Source: Phycisphaerae bacterium (GTDB taxonomy: Bacteria; Planctomycetota; Phycisphaerae; SM23-33). From it: a DNA stretch of 51,324 bases. The notes beneath the pieces are model-generated. The model ran no database searches, was not told the DNA's origin, and saw only the letters and a program-made list of their open reading frames with translations. Shown here one piece after another: positions 35,090 to 43,978 of the stretch (the stretch's first letter is position 1; each line of letters opens with the position of its first letter). Both the position numbers and the translations under genes were made by a program. The stretch lies in assembly GCA_003551645.1 (NCBI GenBank), contig PUND01000105.1, positions 1 through 51,324 of the forward strand, in the 5' to 3' direction.

Positions 35090-35746
35090 GTGCCTAATAC
35101 CTTGTCAGACAATGCCATAGCTCGCCTGAGCGTCTATCGCCGGGTGCTAACTGAGATGCATCGGGATAGCAGGACCTCCGTCCGCTCGGACGACCTGGCC
35201 GCGGCGGCCGGCGTTACCGCATCGCAGGTCCGGCGCGACCTGATGCTGGTAAGGGCGCTTGGCACCAACAAGGGCTACGACACCGCCGACCTGCTCGGCG
35301 CCATCGAAAAGCTGATGGATCCGCCGGAACCACAGGAAGTCGCACTGGTCGGCGTGGGCAACATCGGAACGGCGGTGCTGTCTTACTTCGCCGGCAGACG
35401 TCCGATGCTCGATATAACCGTCGCGTTCGACAACGACCCGGCGGTGATCGGCCGGACGCTCCACGGCTGCCCGTGCCTGCCGGTGACTGACCTGGCCGAG
35501 GTAGTCGCCGGACGAAACATACGCGCGGCCATCATCGCCGTCCCGGCCGACGCGGCACAGAAGGTGGCCGAGGCGCTGGTATCGGCCGGTGTACGAGGAA
35601 TCATGAACTTCGCGCCCGTTCGGCTCAGGGCGCCTCGGAGCGTTTACGTCGAGAACGTGGACCTGACCGGCTCGCTGGAGAAGGCCGCGTTCTTCGCCAG
35701 ACAGCGCAGTCAGAAAGAACAGGGACAAACCGGATATGCCTACTGA
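35090..35746 (+). CDS. rex: Redox-sensing transcriptional repressor Rex
   Basis: A 218-residue Rex protein (normal 205-230). It binds DNA when NADH/NAD+ is low and releases it when NADH binds. The winged-helix domain (about 5-75) has LSVYRRVLTEM and the recognition region VRSDDLAAAAGVTASQVRRDL. A Rossmann domain follows with LVGVGNIGTAVLSYF, VAFDNDPAVIGRTLHG, and AIIAVPADAAQKVAEALVSAG, then GIMNFAPVRLRAP and the C-terminal swapped helix (VDLTGSLEKAAFFAR). GTG 35090 was chosen: AAGGG lies about 8 bases upstream, and an ATG-less extension to 35060 would run into the operator. It overlaps nuoE by 11 bases, so repressor and hydrogenase share one message. Confidence 0.95.
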   Translation: MPNTLSDNAIARLSVYRRVLTEMHRDSRTSVRSDDLAAAAGVTASQVRRDLMLVRALGTNKGYDTADLLGAIEKLMDPPEPQEVALVGVGNIGTAVLSYFAGRRPMLDITVAFDNDPAVIGRTLHGCPCLPVTDLAEVVAGRNIRAAIIAVPADAAQKVAEALVSAGVRGIMNFAPVRLRAPRSVYVENVDLTGSLEKAAFFARQRSQKEQGQTGYAY

Positions 35747-36233
35747 GGAAGTAACGAACGCCGAGGAAATCGAGCAGATACTGGCCGACCACGCCGGCCG
35801 ATCGCGCGACGATCTGATCCCGATCCTGCAGGAGATTCAGGACACGTGCGGGTATCTGTCTCGCGAGGCCGTCACCAGCGTGGGTCGCTATCTTAACCTG
35901 CCTGCAAGCAAGATTTACGGAGTGGCGACCTTTTACAATCAGTTCCGCTTCGAACCGCTCGGGCGCTACCACATACAGGTCTGCCGCGGAACGGCCTGTC
36001 ACGTGAAGGGCTCGGCCGGGGTCATGGACATGGTGATCAACGAGATCGGCGTGCAACCCGGTCAAACCAGCCGCGACCGGCTCTTCAGCTTGGAGGTCGT
36101 GGCATGCATGGGCGCCTGTGGCCTGGCGCCGGTGATATGCGTCAACGGTGAGTTTCACGCCAAGATGACCCCCCGCAAACTGGCGCAGCTCGTGGCGGAG
36201 ATCCGTCAGAAGGAGTCCAGCAATGCCGAATGA
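35736..36233 (+). CDS. NuoE-like [2Fe-2S] thioredoxin-fold subunit of NAD(P)-dependent hydrogenase
   Basis: A 165-residue protein like NuoE, HydC and HndA. It carries one [2Fe-2S] cluster through C83, C88 (QVCRGTACHV) and C124, C128 (VACMGACGLAP), the standard Cx4C...Cx3C set. The N-terminal helical bundle contains LIPILQEIQDTCGYLS and SKIYGVATFYNQF. In multimeric [FeFe] hydrogenases this subunit sits against the flavin subunit. It overlaps rex by 11 bases and the next gene by 11 bases. No other complex I genes are nearby, so a hydrogenase role is much more likely than respiratory NADH dehydrogenase. Confidence 0.93.
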   Translation: MPTEEVTNAEEIEQILADHAGRSRDDLIPILQEIQDTCGYLSREAVTSVGRYLNLPASKIYGVATFYNQFRFEPLGRYHIQVCRGTACHVKGSAGVMDMVINEIGVQPGQTSRDRLFSLEVVACMGACGLAPVICVNGEFHAKMTPRKLAQLVAEIRQKESSNAE

Positions 36234-39200
36234 TGAGATAGCCGTCAAGCACAGTCGCTGTTGGGAAGAGCCGATGCGGCCGGATGCCGCGCTGTTGGAG
36301 CGGCTGACGGTCGGTCCGTTTGCCGACGCGCGGCGTGAAGGTCCGGAGGCGACGGGGGTGCTGACCGAGCGCCTGCGTCGTGAACGGCTCGACAGGCCGG
36401 TCATCTTCATCGGGGCCGGCACATGCGGCCTGGGCGCCGGAGCCGGCAAGACCTTACAGGCGGTGCGCGATTACCTCAGCCGGCGGAACGTCGAGGCCGA
36501 CGTCGTCGAGGTCGGCTGCATCGGTCTGTGCTCGGCCGAGCCGATTGTCGATGTACAACTGCCGGGCCGGACCCGAATCAGTTTCGGCGAAGTCACCGAG
36601 GAGAACGTCGCGGACATACTGGACGGCGTGCTGGACGGACAGCCGCCGGCCGAGGGGCTTCTGGGGCAGTACCGCCAGGAGAACCTCCAGCCCTGGTCCG
36701 GTGTCCCCTGGCTCGACGAATTGCCGTTCCTGGCGCATCAGCGCCGAGTGGTGCTGGCCGGCAGCGGGATCGTCGATCCGACGAACATCGAGGAGTACAT
36801 CGCCCGCGGCGGCTACTCGGCGATGTGCCGCATTCTGACGACACTGAAGCGGCAGGAGGTCTGCGACGCCGTCGAGGCCAGCGGGCTTCGCGGTCGCGGC
36901 GGTGGCGGCTTCCCGACCGGGCGCAAGTGGAAGTTCGCGCTGAACACCACGGCCGACCAGAAGTATCTGATATGCAACGCCGACGAGGGCGACCCCGGCG
37001 CATTCATGGACCGGGCGGTCTGCGAGAGCGACCCGCACCGGCTGATAGAGGGAATGGCGATCGCCGCCTACGCCATCGGGGCGAGCAAGGCCTACGTTTA
37101 CATACGGGCCGAGTATCCGCTGGGCATCAAACGCCTGCGGGAGGCGATCGCACAGGCCGAGGAACACGGGCTGCTGGGACGGAACATCCTCGGCAGCGGC
37201 TTTTCGCTGACGATAATGATCAAGCAGGGCGCCGGGGCGTTCGTCTGCGGCGAGGAGACGGCCCTTATCCACAGCATCGAGGGCCGGCGAGGCATGCCGC
37301 GCCCGCGACCGCCGTTCCCGGCGGTCAAGGGCGTCTTCGATAAGCCCACGATCATCAACAACGTCGAGACGCTGGCGAACCTGCCCATGATCATGCAGCG
37401 AGGCAGCGACTGGTTCGCCTCCATGGGCGCCGCAAACAGTAAGGGCACAAAGGTCTTCGCGCTGTCGGGCATGATCCAGAGAACCGGCCTGGCTGAGGTG
37501 CCGATGGGCACCACGCTTCGTGAGGTGGTGATGGACCTCGGCGGCGGCGTTCCGCCCGGGCGGCAATGCAAGGGCGTGCAGATCGGCGGACCGTCCGGCG
37601 GATGCATCCCCGAGGCGGACATGGACATCCCCATCGACTACGAATCGCTCAAGAGCGTCGGGGCGATGGTGGGTTCCGGCGGGCTGGTGGTGCTGGATGA
37701 GACCACCTGCATGGTGGACCTGGCCAAGTACTTCATGGAGTTCATCCAGTCCGAGAGCTGCGGCAAGTGCATACCGTGCCGCGAGGGAACGCGGAAGGTG
37801 CTGGAGATACTCGAAGCCCTAACCCGCCCGCAACACAAAGAGACCGGCATCGACGCCCTGCTGAGGTTCCAGGGAGCGATGTACCTCGAGGAGCTTGCCG
37901 AGACCATCCGAGCCACCTCGCTGTGCGGTCTTGGCCAGACGGCGCCGAACCCCGTGCTCAGCACACTGAAGCACTTCCGCCACGAGTACGAAGCCCACGT
38001 ATATGAACGGCGATGCCCGGCCGGGGGGTGCAAGGACCTGGTCGGAGCGCCCTGCCAGACCGGCTGCCCCGCCGGTACCGAGGCCTGGCGCTATGTCGCA
38101 CACGTGGCCCGCGGAGAGTACGAAGACGCATTCCGGGTCATCCGGCAGACCAACCCGCTGCCCTCGGTTTGCGCCCGTGTGTGCCACCAGCCGTGCGAGC
38201 CGGTCTGCCGGGCCGGGGCCACCGGCGATCAGCCGATCGCGCTGCGGACGCTGAAGCGGTTCGTCGTGGACCGCGTTGATCCCAAGACCTGGCGGCCCGC
38301 GGTACGGCAGCCGGGTCCGGACAGCGCCCGCGTGGCGGTTATCGGGGCCGGGCCGGCCGGCCTGACCGCCGCCCACCAGCTTTCGCTTCAGGGACACCGC
38401 GTTACGCTGCTGGAGCGGGAAAGCCGCCCCGGCGGCATGCTGGATGTGGCGATACCGGAGTATCGGCTGCCGAGGCAACGGCTCCAGGAAGAGATAGAAC
38501 TGCTGCTGAACGACAATATCGAGCTTCGCTGCGGCGTCGAGCTGGGTCGGGACTTCACCATAGACGACCTGCTTAAGGACGGCCATCAGGCGGTGTATGT
38601 GGCTATCGGAGCGCACCAGAGCCGACGACTGGGCCTGGACGGCGACGACGCCGAGGGTGTCGTCCCCGGCATCGAGTTCCTCAGGGAGCACAACCTCCAC
38701 GGCCGGACACTGGCCCGGGGCCGGGTCGGCATAATCGGCGGCGGCAACTCCGCCGTGGACGCCGCCCGCGTAGCGATTCGACAGGACGACGTCGAGAGCG
38801 TAACCGTCTTCTACCGCCGCACCAGAAACGAGATGCCCGCCTATGCCGAGGAGATAGAGGCGGCCGTTGAAGAGGGCATCAGCATAGAGACGCTTGTGGC
38901 GCCGGTCGCGGTCCGGACCGAGGACGGCCGACTGGCCGCGGTGCGGTTCGTCCGCAACGAGCTGGGCGAGCCGGATTCCAGCGGCCGGCGCAGGCCCGTG
39001 CCCATAGAGGGATCGGACTTTGAAGCTCCGCTGGATACGCTTATCGTCGCGATCAGCGAGCAGCCGGAGACCGACGCCCTGACCGGGCTGTCCGTGACCC
39101 GCTGGGGCACGCTGCAGGCGGACCCGGAGACCCTGGCGACCGACCTTCCGGGAGTATTCGCCGGCGGGGACGTGGTTGACGGTCCGGGCATGGTCATCCA

Positions 39201-39489
39201 GGCGATCGCGGCGGGCAAGAAGGCGGCCACCATGATCGACCGCTACGTTCGCGGCAAGCTACTGAAGACACTGCCGCGAGTCGAGTTGCCCGCGGCCTAT
39301 GTGCCCCCGATCGACGCCGAAGAGCCGAGCGACGGCATGGGACGGGTCCGCCCGCCGCTTCTGGACCCTCGGAAACGAAAAAGCTGCTTCGAGGAAGTGG
39401 AGCTGTCCATCGGGGAGAACGAGGCGGTTTGCGAGGCCAAGCGATGCCTCAGGTGCGATCTTGAATTCACTCAGCCACGGGACCGTTAG
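36223..39489 (+). CDS. NuoF-GltD fusion: FMN/Fe-S NADH-binding subunit joined to an NADPH-type FAD oxidoreductase
   Basis: 1088 residues, three parts. (1) 55-140: thioredoxin-like [2Fe-2S] domain (C68, C99, C103 visible; possibly a fourth ligand missing). (2) 170-595: NuoF/HydB core with GLRGRGGGGFPTGRKW and NADEGDPGAFMDR for FMN and NADH, and a [4Fe-4S] site C513, C516, C519, C568. (3) 598-1088: GltD-like domain with eight Cys (C598, C603, C611, C615; C650, C654, C658, C662), FAD motif VIGAGPAGLTAAHQL, NAD(P) motif IIGGGNSAVDAARVA followed by VFYRRTRNEMPA (RR favours NADPH), and GGDVV. It would be the diaphorase of the hydrogenase, with a second flavin and possibly a second nucleotide site. 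AAGGAG precedes the start, and HydA follows 18 bases after. Confidence 0.92.
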   Translation: MPNDEIAVKHSRCWEEPMRPDAALLERLTVGPFADARREGPEATGVLTERLRRERLDRPVIFIGAGTCGLGAGAGKTLQAVRDYLSRRNVEADVVEVGCIGLCSAEPIVDVQLPGRTRISFGEVTEENVADILDGVLDGQPPAEGLLGQYRQENLQPWSGVPWLDELPFLAHQRRVVLAGSGIVDPTNIEEYIARGGYSAMCRILTTLKRQEVCDAVEASGLRGRGGGGFPTGRKWKFALNTTADQKYLICNADEGDPGAFMDRAVCESDPHRLIEGMAIAAYAIGASKAYVYIRAEYPLGIKRLREAIAQAEEHGLLGRNILGSGFSLTIMIKQGAGAFVCGEETALIHSIEGRRGMPRPRPPFPAVKGVFDKPTIINNVETLANLPMIMQRGSDWFASMGAANSKGTKVFALSGMIQRTGLAEVPMGTTLREVVMDLGGGVPPGRQCKGVQIGGPSGGCIPEADMDIPIDYESLKSVGAMVGSGGLVVLDETTCMVDLAKYFMEFIQSESCGKCIPCREGTRKVLEILEALTRPQHKETGIDALLRFQGAMYLEELAETIRATSLCGLGQTAPNPVLSTLKHFRHEYEAHVYERRCPAGGCKDLVGAPCQTGCPAGTEAWRYVAHVARGEYEDAFRVIRQTNPLPSVCARVCHQPCEPVCRAGATGDQPIALRTLKRFVVDRVDPKTWRPAVRQPGPDSARVAVIGAGPAGLTAAHQLSLQGHRVTLLERESRPGGMLDVAIPEYRLPRQRLQEEIELLLNDNIELRCGVELGRDFTIDDLLKDGHQAVYVAIGAHQSRRLGLDGDDAEGVVPGIEFLREHNLHGRTLARGRVGIIGGGNSAVDAARVAIRQDDVESVTVFYRRTRNEMPAYAEEIEAAVEEGISIETLVAPVAVRTEDGRLAAVRFVRNELGEPDSSGRRRPVPIEGSDFEAPLDTLIVAISEQPETDALTGLSVTRWGTLQADPETLATDLPGVFAGGDVVDGPGMVIQAIAAGKKAATMIDRYVRGKLLKTLPRVELPAAYVPPIDAEEPSDGMGRVRPPLLDPRKRKSCFEEVELSIGENEAVCEAKRCLRCDLEFTQPRDR

Positions 39490-39507
39490 GACCAGACAGG
39501 TGAACCG

Positions 39508-41229
39508 ATGATTACTCTGAAAGTTGATAACCGGACAATCGAGGCGAACGAGGGCGAGACGATCCTGTCGGCCCTTAATCGCCACGGCATTCACGTTCCG
39601 ACCTTGTGCCATATGGAGGAGCTGCCGCCCACCGGCGCCTGCCGGATGTGCGTGGTCGAGCAGGAGGATACCGCACGGCTGATTACCGCCTGCTCCCACC
39701 CGGTCGCCGATGGAATGGTGCTGAGCACGCACTCTCCGAAGGTGCTGGGGGCTCGTCGGATGATCGTGGAATTGCTGCTTAGCAGCCATCCCGACGACTG
39801 CCTGTACTGCTCTCGCAGCGGCAAGTGCGACCTGCAGCAGCTCGCCGAGGGTCTCGGCGTCCGCCGCCGCGCCGCGGGCGAACCGGCGCCCTCGACGCCT
39901 ATGGACGTATCCGGCCCGTCGATAATCCGCGATCCGTCGAAATGCATACTCTGCGGCAAGTGCGTCCGAACCTGCGAGGAGATCCAGGGCGTTTCGGCCA
40001 TCGACTTTGTCGGCCGGGGCAGCAAGGCGACCGTAGCCCCGGCATTCGACGAGGGGCTGAACGTTTCCAGCTGCATCAACTGCGGGCAGTGCATAATCGT
40101 CTGCCCGACGGGCGCGCTTAGCGAGCACAGCTATCTGGACGAGGTCGCCGCGGCGCTGGCGGACCCGGAGACGTTCGTGGTAGTTCAGCACGCTCCGGCC
40201 GTGTCGGTAACTCTGGCCGAGGAGTTCGGCGCGCGAACCGGCAAGGACGTTGACGGTCAGATGGTAGCGGCCCTGCGCCGCCTCGGTTTTGACAGGGTCT
40301 TTGACACGTCGTTCACAGCCGATTTGACCATCATGGAGGAGGCCAGCGAGCTTGCGCATCGCGTCGCGACGGGCGGGCGTCTGCCTATGCTGACGAGCTG
40401 TTCGCCCGGCTGGATAAAGTTCGTCGAGCAGTTCTACCCCGACTTCATGGAGAACCTGAGCACGTGCAAAAGCCCGCAGCAGATGATGGGCGCGATCATA
40501 AAGAGCTTCTTCGCCGAGCGCGAGGGCATAGACAAACGAAAGATCGTCAGCGTCTCGATCATGCCCTGCACGGCCAAGAAGTTCGAGTGCCAGCGGCCGG
40601 AGATGGGACGCGAATACATCCCCGACGTGGATTACGTGCTGACGACTCGTGAGCTTGGCCGGCTGCTGCGCATGTACGGCGTGATGCTGCCGTCGCTGGA
40701 GCCGGAGCAGGCCGACAATCCCTTCGGTGAGCGTTCGACGGCAGGCAAGATATTCGGCGCCTCCGGCGGCGTCATGGAGGCGGCGGTCCGGACGGCGCAC
40801 TTCCTGCTGACCGGCAAGGAGATGGACGAGCCGCAGATTCGCCCCCTGCGAGGGCTTAAGGGCGTGAAATCGTTGAAGGCCCGCATCGGCGACCTGGAAG
40901 TCGGCGCCGCGGTGGTCAGCGGGCTGGGCAACGCCCGGGCCATCTTGGACGAGGTCCGCGGCGGACGCGACGACCTGCACTTCATCGAGGTGATGACCTG
41001 TCCCGGCGGCTGCATAGCCGGCGGCGGGCAGCCGCTGGGGGCCGACCTGTCGGCCATTCGCGCACGCATGAAGGCGCTTTACAAAATTGATCGCTCGGAG
41101 CCGATAAGGACCAGCCACTCCAACACGTCCGTCAAGCGGCTCTATGAGGAGTTTTTGGGCGAACCGCTTGGACACAAGAGTCATGAGTTGCTTCACACTC
41201 ACTATGGCAAGCGCGAGGTGATGACCTAG
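39508..41229 (+). CDS. [FeFe] hydrogenase catalytic subunit, HndD/HydA type (group A)
   Basis: 573 residues. Cluster order: [2Fe-2S] (C34, C45, C48, C62), His-ligated [4Fe-4S] (H94, C98, C101, C107), two [4Fe-4S] (C146, C149, C152, C156; C189, C192, C195, C199), the H-cluster domain, and a small-subunit tail (SNTSVKRLYEEFLG). H-cluster motifs: L1 TSCSPGW (296-302), L2 MPCTAKKFE (C354), L3 EVMTCPGGCIAGGGQ (C498, C502). L1 has Ser where the textbook motif TSCCPxW has its second Cys; see findings. Length and domains match the catalytic subunit of NAD(P)-linked, often electron-bifurcating hydrogenases. With NuoE and the NuoF fusion it should couple H2 to NAD(P)H and perhaps ferredoxin in the cytoplasm. 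Confidence 0.95.
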   Translation: MITLKVDNRTIEANEGETILSALNRHGIHVPTLCHMEELPPTGACRMCVVEQEDTARLITACSHPVADGMVLSTHSPKVLGARRMIVELLLSSHPDDCLYCSRSGKCDLQQLAEGLGVRRRAAGEPAPSTPMDVSGPSIIRDPSKCILCGKCVRTCEEIQGVSAIDFVGRGSKATVAPAFDEGLNVSSCINCGQCIIVCPTGALSEHSYLDEVAAALADPETFVVVQHAPAVSVTLAEEFGARTGKDVDGQMVAALRRLGFDRVFDTSFTADLTIMEEASELAHRVATGGRLPMLTSCSPGWIKFVEQFYPDFMENLSTCKSPQQMMGAIIKSFFAEREGIDKRKIVSVSIMPCTAKKFECQRPEMGREYIPDVDYVLTTRELGRLLRMYGVMLPSLEPEQADNPFGERSTAGKIFGASGGVMEAAVRTAHFLLTGKEMDEPQIRPLRGLKGVKSLKARIGDLEVGAAVVSGLGNARAILDEVRGGRDDLHFIEVMTCPGGCIAGGGQPLGADLSAIRARMKALYKIDRSEPIRTSHSNTSVKRLYEEFLGEPLGHKSHELLHTHYGKREVMT

Positions 41230-41269
41230 CAGAAGCCGTCGGGAAGCGGCGGTCGAGGAGCAGGCAACA

Positions 41270-41668
41270 ATGTCGGTAACCGCAACCAAGAAAGTTCTGA
41301 TCGTCGATGACGACCCGGACGTGCTGGACCAGGTCGCCTTGATTCTTGAAGGCGCCGGCCACGAAGTGGCCAGGGCCGAAAGCGCCGCAGAAGCCGAGGA
41401 GCTGCTGCTGTCGGTCCGTCCCGACCTGGCGGTGGTGGACGTGATGATGGAGCACCCGGATTCCGGCATTAAGCTGTGCCACGATATCAGGCGACTGCAC
41501 CCCGATGCTCCGATCATCCTCCTCACGGCCGTGCACAGCGCGACGGGGCTGTCGTTCAAGTCCGCATCGCCGCAGGCACAGAGCTGGATCAAGGCCGACC
41601 TCATACTGGACAAGCCCGTTCATCCCGAACGGTTGTGCAACGAGGTCCGCCGCCTGCTGGAGCAATAG
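41270..41668 (+). CDS. Single-domain response regulator (receiver), copy 1
   Basis: A 132-residue receiver with no output domain. Acidic pocket D13-D15 (VDDDPD), phospho-acceptor D57 (AVVDVMME), T86 (LLTAVH), K115-P116 (LDKP). After the Thr strand it has VHSATGLSFKS, an insertion-like loop shared with the second receiver at 43979-44362 and not usual in CheY-like proteins. It lies 40 bases after the hydrogenase gene and 75 bases before the sensor hydrogenase-kinase gene, with GAGGAG upstream. It is presumably phosphorylated by that kinase, and its target is unknown. Confidence 0.92.
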   Translation: MSVTATKKVLIVDDDPDVLDQVALILEGAGHEVARAESAAEAEELLLSVRPDLAVVDVMMEHPDSGIKLCHDIRRLHPDAPIILLTAVHSATGLSFKSASPQAQSWIKADLILDKPVHPERLCNEVRRLLEQ

Positions 41669-41743
41669 TGCTCCGGCGGAGGTACGTCGCCCGGGACGAC
41701 CCCCCGCTGAACGCGGCCCGCCTCGGGCTAGCGAGAGGGCGAT

Positions 41744-43729
41744 ATGATTCACGATGAGGCGGTCAACCTGGTGCGAACCATCAGCGAGCACTGTCGCGTG
41801 TGCTACACCTGCGTGCGCGAGTGCCCGGCCAAGGCCATCCGCATCTCCGAAGGCCAGGCGCAGGTCCTGCCGGAGCGATGCATCGGCTGCGGCAACTGCG
41901 TTCGCGTCTGCTCTCAGCGGGCCAAGGAAGTTCTCAATACCACAGGCGTTGTGCGCACACTCCTGGATGCGCCCGAAAAGACCGCCGCCTGCCTGGCGCC
42001 GAGCTTCCCGGCGGAGTTCTCCGACTGTGACTGGAGCGGCCTGGTCGGTGCCGTGCGGTCCCTGGGCTTCGACTATGTCTGCGAAGTGGGCTTCGGGGCC
42101 GACCTGGTGGCCCGCGCATACCGCAAGCTCCTGAATGAAGACACAGACGCCCGCTACATCGCCACCAGTTGCCCGGCCGTGGTGGCTTACGTGGAGCGCT
42201 ACCACCCGGAGCTTGTGGACCGTCTGGCGCCTATAGTCTCGCCCATGGTCGCGACCGCAAGGGCGCTTAGGCACATGCACGGACAGGACCTGAAGGTGGT
42301 GTTCGTCGGCCCGTGCATCGCCAAGAAGGGCGAGGCCGTCGGCGAGAACGTCCCCGACGAAATAGACGCTGCGGTTACGTTCATTGAGCTGCGGCAGATG
42401 CTTGATGAGGCGAACGTCCGACTCGACGACAACGAAGGCGGCGACTTCGACCCGCCGCACGCCGGACCGGGCGCATTGTTCGCCATCAGCCGGGGCCTGC
42501 TCCAGGCGGCCGACATCACCGAAGACCTCATGGACGGCCGGGTGGTCGCCACCGACGGGCGGACCAACTTCGTCCAGGCGATACGGGAGTTCGGCAGCGG
42601 AGACCTGGACGCCCGGCTGTTGGAGGTGCTCTGCTGCAACGGCTGCATCATGGGCGCAGGGATGACCACCGGCGCGCCGCTTTTCAGCCGGCGAAGCCGC
42701 GTCAGCCGGTACGTCCGCAGCCGAATCGCCGACCGGCACGACGACGACAACGCCCGACTGCTTTCCAAACTCGAAGAGGTGGACCTCGCCAGGGCCTACG
42801 CGCCGCAGGACCAGCGGCTGGCCGTGCCGTTCGAGGAAGAGATCCGCCAGATAATGGCGCGGATGGGCAAGCACGACCCGGAGGATGAGCTAAACTGCGG
42901 AGCGTGCGGATACGACACCTGCCGCGAGCACGCGGTGGCCATCTTCAAGGGCCTGGCCGAGTCCGAGATGTGCCTGCCCCACACCATCGACCAGCTCCGT
43001 CGGGCGGTTGACGAGTTGGCCGAGACGCAGGAGGCATTGATGCAGTCGGAAAAGCTCGCCAGCATGGGCCAGCTCGCCGCCGGCATCGCCCACGAGGTCA
43101 ACAACCCGCTGGGCGTGGTGCTGATGTACGCCCACCTGCTGCTGGACGAGCACCAGGGCGATCCGAATCTTAAGGACGACCTGACGATGATTACCGACCA
43201 GGCCGACCGCTGCAAAAGGATCGTCTCCGGGCTGTTGCACTTCGCGCGGCAGAACAAGGTCGTGCTGGAGATGACCGACGCCCGTGAACTGGTCGAAGCG
43301 GCGACGAAGGCGGTCACGCTGCCCGACGACATAGAGCTTGTGGTCGAGCACGACCTGGACGACCCATGGGCTGAACTGGACAAGGACCAGATGGTGCAGG
43401 TGCTTACCAACCTGATGGCCAACGCCGGTGACGCCATGGGCCAGACGGGCAAGCTCACCGTCCGCACCGCCGGCGATGAGGATAACATTTGGCTCGTCGT
43501 CAGCGACACAGGCACGGGAATCCCAGAAGACAATCTCAGGAAGATATTCGACCCGTTCTTTACCACCAAGCAGATGGGCAAGGGCACCGGGCTGGGACTG
43601 GCGGTGACCTACGGCGTGGTGAAGATGCACCACGGTGATATCAGTGTGGAATCCAACACTGACCCCGACGCCGGCCCCACCGGAGCCACCATCACCGTGA
43701 CCGTGCCGCGACACAGCGGGCAGGAGTAG
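41744..43729 (+). CDS. Sensor [FeFe]-hydrogenase-like domain fused to histidine kinase
   Basis: 661 residues, no membrane segments. Order: two [4Fe-4S] clusters (C17, C20, C23, C27; C46, C49, C52, C56); H-cluster domain (75-340) with L1 TSCPAV (single Cys, C143), L2 [10 protein letters not shown] (C191), L3 [13 protein letters not shown] (C297 or C298, and C301); a further Fe-S module CGACGYDTC with C385, C388, C393, C410; then HisKA with H450 in [12 protein letters not shown] and a catalytic ATPase domain (N-box [29 protein letters not shown]). The proton-relay Cys of catalytic enzymes is absent. This suggests a slow enzyme or pure sensor of H2, CO or redox state that controls kinase activity. 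GAGAGG precedes the ATG. Confidence 0.93.
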   Translation: MIHDEAVNLVRTISEHCRVCYTCVRECPAKAIRISEGQAQVLPERCIGCGNCVRVCSQRAKEVLNTTGVVRTLLDAPEKTAACLAPSFPAEFSDCDWSGLVGAVRSLGFDYVCEVGFGADLVARAYRKLLNEDTDARYIATSCPAVVAYVERYHPELVDRLAPIVSPMVATARALRHMHGQDLKVVFVGPCIAKKGEAVGENVPDEIDAAVTFIELRQMLDEANVRLDDNEGGDFDPPHAGPGALFAISRGLLQAADITEDLMDGRVVATDGRTNFVQAIREFGSGDLDARLLEVLCCNGCIMGAGMTTGAPLFSRRSRVSRYVRSRIADRHDDDNARLLSKLEEVDLARAYAPQDQRLAVPFEEEIRQIMARMGKHDPEDELNCGACGYDTCREHAVAIFKGLAESEMCLPHTIDQLRRAVDELAETQEALMQSEKLASMGQLAAGIAHEVNNPLGVVLMYAHLLLDEHQGDPNLKDDLTMITDQADRCKRIVSGLLHFARQNKVVLEMTDARELVEAATKAVTLPDDIELVVEHDLDDPWAELDKDQMVQVLTNLMANAGDAMGQTGKLTVRTAGDEDNIWLVVSDTGTGIPEDNLRKIFDPFFTTKQMGKGTGLGLAVTYGVVKMHHGDISVESNTDPDAGPTGATITVTVPRHSGQE

Positions 43730-43978
43730 GACGGCGCCATTACACGAGCAGAATTGCCATAGAATCACAAAGGCCGACGCCTTAAAGCACTAAAGAGGTT
43801 TGCCGTCCGAAGCTATCAGCGCTTTTGTGTGGATGCAGGCCCTGGCTCGGCTCATTCATGGACAAGCGGCATCCCGGTGAACAAACCGGTCAGCTATTGT
43901 CTGAGTGAGTATTGTGGGCTTCGTGATCTTTGTGGTTAAATCCGCTGTCCGGCATAACAGACCGAAAGGGACCCCGAC
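43730..43978. other. Intergenic gap with dispersed CACAAAG-type repeat sequence
   Basis: This 249-base gap splits the locus into two groups of genes. It contains AATCACAAAGGCC (near 43763) and, on the opposite strand, CCACAAAGATCACGAAGCCC (complement of about 43914-43936), related to AATCACAAAGCCCACAAAG at 30899-30917. No gene seen. A promoter for the second gene group may lie here, but I cannot identify it. Confidence 0.5.

Noticed and set aside
35736-39489. Respiratory complex I operon
   Set aside because: Only NuoE and NuoF types are present, fused or adjacent to hydrogenase; no membrane subunits, and the Rex/HydA context fits a soluble hydrogenase.
39259-41613. 784-codon open frame antisense to the hydrogenase gene
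   Set aside because: It mirrors the high-GC codon structure of the real gene, has no family motifs and no ribosome site; the plus-strand protein is unmistakable.
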